DNA of 7,236 nucleotides, taken from positions 1-7,236 of the forward strand of contig JAUIMD010000095.1 in the NCBI GenBank assembly GCA_030433225.1, given 5' to 3'. Source of the stretch: Bacteroidia bacterium (GTDB lineage: Bacteria; Bacteroidota; Bacteroidia; Bacteroidales; UBA5342). The notes under the pieces are model-generated. The model ran no database searches and was not told the DNA's origin. It saw only the letters and a list, made by a program, of their open reading frames with translations. The position numbers and the translations under genes are program-made. Every line of letters starts with the position of its first letter. Within the stretch, counting starts at the first letter, position 1. This document shows positions 1 to 5,779 of the stretch, piece after piece.

Positions 1-2
1 AC

Positions 3-1196
3 AGTGCCAAAGCCTCTGGCATATCCAATGCATGGAAAAGATGGCAGGGCGAAATAAATGGAATGGAACGTTTACAGGTGGTGGAAGCCAAACAGCAATT
101 TGAAACGGAATGGATGCAGTGGGTCAACGCGAATGACTCCAACGCACACAACGCCAGTGCTATGTTCAAGGAATTTGAGGAGACCTACAACGCACTAACC
201 AAAGCTTACATCCCGAACCGGCTTATTGTGGAGCTTACCGGTAAAAACGGAATGGAAACTGTACGCTTTGCCGGTACCTTTCCCAAGGTAAACCATTTGA
301 CAGATTCAGCGGCAAATAAGGAACTTCACGCGTTTATGCGCAATGCACAACTCCATTTTAATGCAATGGATGCACCTACGGATAAAGAGATGACGTTTCG
401 ATTACTTACGTATTACATACAACAGGTACCCGAACCATACATCCCCGAAAACCTGAAATACCTTGCGCCTGCCGATTCCATCCAAATTAAAAAATACGTG
501 GATAAACTTTTTAAAACCAGTTTTTTCGCCGACAGTACCCGGCTGAAAAAGTTAGTGACAATGAAAGCAAAAAAGCGCAGCTCGGCCCTGGAAAAAGATA
601 TGGCATTCGTGCTAAACAGGCAGTTTTCCAGCATTCAGGCCCGTTGGCTAACCCCCGAGGTAAAACTATTGAACACCCGGTTGGATAGCCTGAATCGAAC
701 GTACATGCAACTATTAATGCAGTACCACAACAATGTGGCCATACCACCGGATGCCAATTCGGGCCTGCGCATTACCTATGGGATTGTAAGCGGTTACTCG
801 CCGGAAGATGGTGTACGTTACAACCCCTTTACCACCCAGCAGGGCATTGTTGAAAAAGGAACTACCGGACAGAGGGATTACAAAGTGCACCCCCGATTGC
901 TGGACCTGTTCCAACAAAATAATTTTGGCCCCTACGCAAGTGAAGGCAGCCTGCCGGTGTGCTTTATTGCCTCCAACCATACAACCGGAGGGAACTCGGG
1001 TAGCCCGGTATTAAACATCCGCGGAGAATTGGTGGGGCTAAACTTTGACCGCGCCTGGGAAGGCGCCATAAGCGATTACTTTTATGCACCGCAATTAAGC
1101 AGAAATATAAGTGTTGACATCCGGTATGTATTGTTTATAATTGATAAATTTGCCGGCGCCAAATACCTGCTTGATGAAATGAATATTGTGCAGTAA
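3..1196 (+). CDS. dpp11: S46 dipeptidyl-peptidase, DPP11 type (Asp/Glu-specific), C-terminal part, 5' end outside window
   Basis: This is a partial gene: the frame is open from base 3 and reads SAKASGISNAWKRWQGEING before the first in-frame ATG at 63, a stretch typical of the middle of S46 peptidases, so that ATG is internal. About 397 residues are present of the roughly 700 usual for the family. They cover most of the alpha-helical domain and the second half of the chymotrypsin-like catalytic domain. The nucleophile is Ser in TGGNSGSPV (codon 996-998); the catalytic His and Asp would lie upstream, out of view. Eighteen residues after the Ser, in LNFDRAWEG, is an Arg (codon 1050-1052). In this family Arg at that site marks DPP11, which removes dipeptides with Asp or Glu at P1, while DPP7 has Gly. 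The end, SVDIRYVLFIIDKFAGAKYLL, is a strong family signature. Members act in the periplasm or at the cell surface, releasing dipeptides from oligopeptides. Family assignment is near certain; DPP11 specificity is inferred from the one residue and its context. Confidence 0.93.
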   Translation, partial: SAKASGISNAWKRWQGEINGMERLQVVEAKQQFETEWMQWVNANDSNAHNASAMFKEFEETYNALTKAYIPNRLIVELTGKNGMETVRFAGTFPKVNHLTDSAANKELHAFMRNAQLHFNAMDAPTDKEMTFRLLTYYIQQVPEPYIPENLKYLAPADSIQIKKYVDKLFKTSFFADSTRLKKLVTMKAKKRSSALEKDMAFVLNRQFSSIQARWLTPEVKLLNTRLDSLNRTYMQLLMQYHNNVAIPPDANSGLRITYGIVSGYSPEDGVRYNPFTTQQGIVEKGTTGQRDYKVHPRLLDLFQQNNFGPYASEGSLPVCFIASNHTTGGNSGSPVLNIRGELVGLNFDRAWEGAISDYFYAPQLSRNISVDIRYVLFIIDKFAGAKYLLDEMNIVQ

Positions 1197-1234
1197 CATA
1201 CAATATTACACGCATTAAGTAGTTATTTTTTTAT

Positions 1235-1250
1235 TTGCCCGTGTTGGCAA
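1235..1250 (+). other. Small inverted repeat just upstream of the receptor gene
   Basis: TTGCC (1235-1239) is complementary to GGCAA (1246-1250) across a 6-nt loop, giving a 5-bp stem that ends one base before the ATG at 1252. A T-rich run (1225-1236) precedes rather than follows it, so it does not look like an intrinsic terminator for the peptidase gene. It could be a leader hairpin that affects translation of the receptor, or chance. If translation begins at the second ATG (1273), the hairpin would sit clear of the initiation site. Confidence 0.2.
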
Positions 1251-1251
1251 T

Positions 1252-3675
1252 ATGAGTAGAGTACCAAAAAACATGAGATATATACACCTAGCAGTCTTAT
1301 TTTTCGTTCTGTTTCTTTCTTCTGCCTACGCCCAGAAAAGTATTGTATTGTATGGCAAGGTTACCAATGCCGAAAACGAACCGCTCGAGCTGGTTTCGGT
1401 AGTGGTTAAAAATACCATCAGGGGCACCACCACCGACTCTAACGGAAATTATGAATTGCAACTGCCACAGGGCGATTCCATTACTGTTCTTTTTTCGCGC
1501 ATAGGGGTGGAACGCAAAAGCCTGGTGGTGAACAATACCGGCGTTTCCATCCAGCAAAATGTAGTGCTTAACATAACATCGCGTGAAATTACGGAGGTAA
1601 AAGTAACCCAGGATCGGTTTGAATCGGTAACCATGGAGCGCATTGACCCCAAAAAAAGCCAGACCCTTCCGGTAGCCTCGGGCAATGCCATTGAAGGACT
1701 GGTGATGACCCTGCCCGGTGTACGTACCAATAACGAACTGAGCTCGCAATACTCGGTACGGGGTGGAAATTTTGACGAAAACCTGGTGTATGTGAACGAC
1801 ATTGAGGTGTACCGCCCGTTTCTAATACGGTCTGGTCAGCAGGAAGGGCTGAGTTTCATTAACCCCTCGCTGGTTTCTTCGGTAGGATTTTCGGCCGGTG
1901 GATTTGATGCCAAATACGGCGACCGCATGTCGTCGGTACTGGACATTCGCTACCGACGTCCAACAGCATTTGCCGGCTCGGTGCAGGTTAGCCTTTTAGG
2001 AGCCTCTGCCCATGCCGAGACCATTTCCAAAAACAAAAAATTCACCCAAATACATGGGGTGCGGTACAAAACCAACCAATACCTGTTGGGCACCATGGAT
2101 ACCCAGGGGGAGTACCGCCCGGCGTTTTTTGATTACCAAACCTACATGACCTATCGCCTCAACGAAGAGCTGTCGTTAGGCTTGCTGGCCAACGTATCGC
2201 AAAACAAATACCGTTTCCGCCCCGAAACACGTACCACTTCGTTTGGTACCTGGAACATTGCCCGCCAGTTCAGGGTATTTTTTGATGGATGGGAAAACGA
2301 TGTTTTTACCACCGGTACCGGAGCCCTTTCGCTGGATTACCGCCCCACCCAAAAAACTTCCCTCAAGTTTATTACGACGGCATTTGTTACCAATGAGCAG
2401 GAACGGTTTGATATTTCGGGCGAGTATTGGATTAATGCCCTCGATAACCAGATTGGTACCGGAACCGCCGGAGACAGCATAGCCAATATCGGGGTTGGTG
2501 GATACCATCAGCATGCCCGAAACGCGTTAAACGCATCGGTACTATCGGCCGAAGTAAAAGGGATACATGAAATTGGCAACAACCTGCTGCTGTGGGGGGC
2601 TAAGGTACAGAACGAACAAATTGACGATGAAATAAATGAGTGGGAATTTCGGGATTCTGCCGGGTATTCTATGCCATATTCCAACAGTGAAGTATTGCTG
2701 TTTAATGCCCACCAAAGTTCGGTAAGCCTAAATTCACAGCGCATTAATGCCTACGTGCAAAATACCTATGTGCTGGAAGCCGGCCATGGCAACTGGACCT
2801 TTACCGGCGGTGCACGCATAGCTTATTGGAGCTTTAACAACGAAACCCTGTTCAGCCCGCGTGGATCGTTTGAATTTATCCCCAGCTGGGAGCAAAAAAT
2901 ACACCTGCGCGGAGCCGCCGGAATTTACTACCAGGCACCGTTTTACAAAGAAATCCGCAATCCGGATGGAATATTAAATACCCACATAAAATCGCAGCGC
3001 TCCATCCATTACGTGGCAGGGCTCGATTATTACTTTAAAAAGTGGGAACGCCCGTTTAAGTTTACCTCAGAGGTGTACTATAAAAGCATGTCGAACCTGA
3101 TACCTTATGACATTGATAATGTGCGCATCCGGTACTATGGTGATAACATGTCGGAAGGATACGCCACCGGGCTTGACATGCGCCTTTACGGGGAGTTTGT
3201 TCCCGGGGTGGACTCATGGATTACCCTCTCGTTGTTAAAAACGGAAGAGCAGGTGACCTACCCCACCTACGTTACCGGATGGGTACCGCGCCCCACCGAT
3301 CAGCGCTACAACATTTCCATGTTTTTTCAGGATTACTTTCCCGGAAACCCCAATTATCAGCTTTACCTGCTGATGCACCTGGGAGGCAGACTTCCAACCG
3401 GACCCCCCACGGGCGACAAGTCTCAAATGGTGTTTTCATATCCTCCCTATTACCGTGTTGACATTGGGCTGAGCCGCAAAATATCCGGCGAGGGAAAAGA
3501 AAATTTCCTCAAACATTTTAAAGACATTTACATTGGGGCGGAGGTATTAAATTTATTGGGAATCAACAATGTGAATTCATACTTTTGGGTGAAAGATGTG
3601 TACAACCAAACGTATGCCGTGCCCAATTACCTCACCGGAAGAAGACTCAATGTAAAACTGATTGCCAATTTTTAA
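1252..3675 (+). CDS. TonB-dependent outer-membrane receptor with carboxypeptidase-regulatory-like domain
   Basis: This is a complete 807-residue outer-membrane transporter energised by TonB-ExbBD from the inner membrane; the ligand cannot be read from the sequence. A signal peptide (hydrophobic LAVLFFVLFLSS, probable cleavage after AYA at about residue 27) is followed by a carboxypeptidase-D-regulatory-like beta-sandwich at about 31-110 (GKVTNAENEPL, GTTTDSNGNYEL). A TonB-box-like stretch lies near 114-120 (TEVKVTQ), and the plug spans about 140-235 (LPGVRTNN, YSVRGGNFDENLVYVND, FSAGGFDAKYGDRMSSVLD). The barrel fills the rest and ends in Phe (RRLNVKLIANF), as expected for BAM-assembled proteins. 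No SusD-like partner follows, so this is not a typical SusC/SusD glycan pair. Two in-frame starts are possible: 1252, and 1273, which gives the simpler signal peptide MRYIHLAVLFF and follows an A-rich stretch. The upstream peptidase ends 55 nt away and rsmE starts 17 nt downstream, so co-transcription with rsmE is likely. Confidence 0.93.
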   Translation: MSRVPKNMRYIHLAVLFFVLFLSSAYAQKSIVLYGKVTNAENEPLELVSVVVKNTIRGTTTDSNGNYELQLPQGDSITVLFSRIGVERKSLVVNNTGVSIQQNVVLNITSREITEVKVTQDRFESVTMERIDPKKSQTLPVASGNAIEGLVMTLPGVRTNNELSSQYSVRGGNFDENLVYVNDIEVYRPFLIRSGQQEGLSFINPSLVSSVGFSAGGFDAKYGDRMSSVLDIRYRRPTAFAGSVQVSLLGASAHAETISKNKKFTQIHGVRYKTNQYLLGTMDTQGEYRPAFFDYQTYMTYRLNEELSLGLLANVSQNKYRFRPETRTTSFGTWNIARQFRVFFDGWENDVFTTGTGALSLDYRPTQKTSLKFITTAFVTNEQERFDISGEYWINALDNQIGTGTAGDSIANIGVGGYHQHARNALNASVLSAEVKGIHEIGNNLLLWGAKVQNEQIDDEINEWEFRDSAGYSMPYSNSEVLLFNAHQSSVSLNSQRINAYVQNTYVLEAGHGNWTFTGGARIAYWSFNNETLFSPRGSFEFIPSWEQKIHLRGAAGIYYQAPFYKEIRNPDGILNTHIKSQRSIHYVAGLDYYFKKWERPFKFTSEVYYKSMSNLIPYDIDNVRIRYYGDNMSEGYATGLDMRLYGEFVPGVDSWITLSLLKTEEQVTYPTYVTGWVPRPTDQRYNISMFFQDYFPGNPNYQLYLLMHLGGRLPTGPPTGDKSQMVFSYPPYYRVDIGLSRKISGEGKENFLKHFKDIYIGAEVLNLLGINNVNSYFWVKDVYNQTYAVPNYLTGRRLNVKLIANF

Positions 3676-3692
3676 CCCAAAAACATACGTCT

Positions 3693-4400
3693 GTGCACGT
3701 TTTTTATACCCCCGACATACAGGACAACGCTTACGTGCTTTCTGATACGGAATCAAAGCACGCCGTGCGTGTGTTGCGGGTAAATGCCGGCGACAAGGTA
3801 TTGCTTACCGATGGAAAGGGCACCCTGTACCATGCCGAGGTGGCTTTGCCCAATCCCAAACGGTGTGCTTTAAACATTCTAAAAACGGAACACGTGGCAG
3901 CCGAACGGCCCTACCGCCTGCACATAGCCATAGCACCCACCAAAAACATCGATCGGTTGGAGTGGTTCCTTGAAAAGGCTACCGAAATTGGCATTGATGA
4001 AATTACCCCCATCCTCAGTTTTCATTCTGAACGGAAGGTAATAAAGGAAGAACGGCTTGAAAAGGTGCTTGTTGCTGCCATGAAACAGTCCATTAAGGCC
4101 TGGAAGCCGCGGCTAAACCCTATCCTGCCATTCAAAGAGTTTATAAGTGCCCAACATCAGGAGGAGGTGTACATTGCACATTGCCACCCATCCAACAAAA
4201 CACCCTTAGCGCAGCTTTGCGCACCGCACAAAAACCTGACGGTGTTAATTGGTCCCGAAGGAGATTTTTCGGTGGAAGAAGTGGAGCTGGCCATGCAAGC
4301 AGGTGCCACCGCCATTAGTTTGGGGGCAAGCCGTTTGCGCACCGAAACAGCAGGACTTGTGGCCTGCCATACCGTTAACCTGCTTTGTTCCACCCCATAA
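3693..4400 (+). CDS. rsmE: 16S rRNA (uracil-1498-N3)-methyltransferase RsmE, GTG start
   Basis: RsmE methylates N3 of U1498 in helix 44 of 16S rRNA, at the decoding site, using S-adenosylmethionine. The 235-residue product has the usual length and both parts of the family. The N-terminal PUA-like RNA-binding domain (about 1-70) opens with VHVFYTPDI and carries SKHAVRVLR and GDKVLLTDGKG. The SPOUT trefoil-knot domain (about 74-235) has EKATEIGIDEITPI, SERKV, the SAM-binding loop LIGPEGDFS (185-193) and LGASRLRTETAG (210-221). I start it at GTG 3693 because homology begins exactly there and no in-frame ATG occurs until about residue 130. The only upstream in-frame ATG, at 3585, would add 36 unrelated residues, mostly encoded inside the receptor gene. 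The final Gly of the common GPEGG motif is Asp here. The gene starts 17 nt after the receptor stop and ends 12 nt before the nuclease gene, which suggests one transcript. No Shine-Dalgarno sequence is visible, as is usual in Bacteroidota. Confidence 0.94.
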   Translation: MHVFYTPDIQDNAYVLSDTESKHAVRVLRVNAGDKVLLTDGKGTLYHAEVALPNPKRCALNILKTEHVAAERPYRLHIAIAPTKNIDRLEWFLEKATEIGIDEITPILSFHSERKVIKEERLEKVLVAAMKQSIKAWKPRLNPILPFKEFISAQHQEEVYIAHCHPSNKTPLAQLCAPHKNLTVLIGPEGDFSVEEVELAMQAGATAISLGASRLRTETAGLVACHTVNLLCSTP

Positions 4401-4412
4401 ACCGGAACCTGC

Positions 4413-5777
4413 ATGTATGCCATAATTGACATAGAAACTACGGGAGGCAGCCCCGCAAACGATAAAATTACCGAAATTGCCATTGTAACACACAACGGCA
4501 CCAAGGTAACCAACGAATTTTCCACCCTGATAAACCCGGAAAAAAGCATCCCGTATTACATTACCAAACTTACCGGCATCAGTAACGAAATGGTAGCAGA
4601 TGCCCCGTATTTTTACGAAGTGGCCAAAGACATTATCCAACTTACCGAAGGCCATATATTTGTGGCGCATAACGTTAATTTCGATTACAATTTTATTCGT
4701 ACGGAGTTTAAAAACCTGGGGTACGATTTTAAATTGAATAAATTGTGCACGGTGCGCTTAAGTCGCAAATTAATTCCCGGGCATGCTTCATACAGTCTGG
4801 GAAACCTGTGTGGCGATTTTGGCATTCAAATAAAAGGCAGGCACAGGGCTTTGGGCGATGCTGCTGCTACGGCACAACTTTTTGACATTTTACTGGAAGC
4901 CAATGGCGGCGTACCCTTTAAAACCATTTACGATGCCCTGGAAAGAAAAAACCTGCACCCTGCGCTTAACCTGAAGCAAGTACGTGATTTGCCCGAAGCA
5001 TGCGGGGTATATTATTTCCGTAATGCAAAAGGCGACCTTATTTACATTGGCAAAAGCAAAAACATACGCACCCGCGTTTTTACCCACCTTGGCAATGCAT
5101 CCACCAAAAAAGCAGCGGTAATGACCACCGAAATTGCATACGTGGATTACGAACTTACAGGCAGTGAATTGATTGCCCTTTTAAAAGAGTCACACGAAAT
5201 AAAAGTAGAAAAACCCGTTTTTAACCGCAGTCAGCGCCGCACCATGGAACATTCGGGTATTTTTATGCAGGAAGGAGATGGTGGCTACCTGCACCTGGAG
5301 GCTCGCAAAATTAAAGCAGGAGAAACACCCGTGGTCAGTTTCGACTCATTGGCCGAAGCCAAAGAAAAACTTGCTGTGTATTGCCGCAAATACCGCTTAT
5401 GCCAAAAACTTTGTGGACTGTACGAAACGCGCGGAGCTTGTTTTCACCACCAGATTAACGAATGCAATGGGGCATGTGTGGGACAGGAGTTTGCCTTTAG
5501 TTACAATTTACGGGTAGAAGAATGGGTGGCCTCTTTTTCTCTGGCTCCGGCCAATATGGTAATTATTGAGGAAGGACGAACGCCCGATGAACTGGGCCTG
5601 GTTTGGGTGGAAAACGGCGCCTACCTGGGCTTTGGTTTTTACGATAAAAGCACCCCAGTATTCGGCACCCCTGAGCTTAAACCGTACATTCAACCTTACC
5701 CTGACAACCGGGATATACAACAAATTATAAAGGGGTATATCAAAAAGCACAAAAAACTGCGCATCGAGCGTTTTTAA
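4413..5777 (+). CDS. DEDDh 3'-5' exonuclease fused to GIY-YIG (UvrC/Cho-like) endonuclease
   Basis: This 454-residue protein joins two nuclease domains. Residues 1-165 form a DnaQ/PolC-epsilon-type exonuclease with all five DEDDh residues: D6 and E8 (IDIETTGG), D91 (AHNVNFDYNF), and H144 and D149 (GRHRALGDA). Residues about 195-272 form a GIY-YIG domain like the N-terminus of UvrC and Cho: GVY (198-200), YIG (211-213), R221, E259 and N271. Their spacing matches the catalytic Tyr, Arg, Glu and Asn of UvrC. A cysteine cluster follows (C324, C330, C334, C343, C351, C355). The last three have the C-x7-C-x3-C spacing of UvrC's Fe-S ligands. The C-terminus (361-454) lacks UvrC's RNase H-like, UVR and HhH regions, so only the Cho-type 3' incision would be expected. 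Similar exonuclease-UvrC fusions are known, for example mycobacterial Rv2191. A role in DNA repair is inferred: incision next to a lesion, then trimming. The ATG at 4413 places IDIETTGG at the normal distance. Domain calls are firm; the substrate is unknown. Confidence 0.9.
   Translation: MYAIIDIETTGGSPANDKITEIAIVTHNGTKVTNEFSTLINPEKSIPYYITKLTGISNEMVADAPYFYEVAKDIIQLTEGHIFVAHNVNFDYNFIRTEFKNLGYDFKLNKLCTVRLSRKLIPGHASYSLGNLCGDFGIQIKGRHRALGDAAATAQLFDILLEANGGVPFKTIYDALERKNLHPALNLKQVRDLPEACGVYYFRNAKGDLIYIGKSKNIRTRVFTHLGNASTKKAAVMTTEIAYVDYELTGSELIALLKESHEIKVEKPVFNRSQRRTMEHSGIFMQEGDGGYLHLEARKIKAGETPVVSFDSLAEAKEKLAVYCRKYRLCQKLCGLYETRGACFHHQINECNGACVGQEFAFSYNLRVEEWVASFSLAPANMVIIEEGRTPDELGLVWVENGAYLGFGFYDKSTPVFGTPELKPYIQPYPDNRDIQQIIKGYIKKHKKLRIERF
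5752..5775. terminator. Possible bidirectional intrinsic terminator between convergent genes
   Basis: An A-tract (5752-5756) and a T-tract (5771-5775) flank a short stem: C5757 pairs with G5770, T5758 is bulged, G5759 pairs with C5769, and C5760 pairs with G5768, around a 7-nt loop. With the A:T pairs this makes about 8 bp and gives a U-run on either strand. It overlaps the last codons and stop of the nuclease gene and lies just beyond the stop of the kinase gene, where a shared terminator is expected. The GC core has only three pairs, so strength is doubtful. Confidence 0.35.
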
Positions 5778-5779
5778 CC

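Noticed and set aside
63..65. ATG as the start of the peptidase gene
   Set aside because: The frame stays open to base 3 and the preceding residues match S46 proteins, so the gene begins before the window.
1230..1237. TTTATTTG resembling the Bacteroidota -7 promoter element (TAnnTTTG)
   Set aside because: The key A at the second position is missing and there is no TTTG at the -33 spacing upstream.
1297..1749. Open frame of 150 codons on the minus strand inside the receptor gene
   Set aside because: It lies wholly antisense to a clearly conserved signal-peptide, regulatory and plug region, and its translation resembles no family I know.
270..3300. Frequent GGTACC palindromes in the peptidase and receptor genes
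   Set aside because: Most sit in coding context consistent with Gly-Thr or Val-Pro type codon pairs and show no regular spacing, so they need no special function.
4157..4670. Two minus-strand open frames of 130 and 141 codons across the rsmE/nuclease junction
   Set aside because: Both are antisense to conserved motifs (GPEGDFS, LRTETAG, IDIETTGG) and have no recognisable domain, so they are shadows of the real genes.
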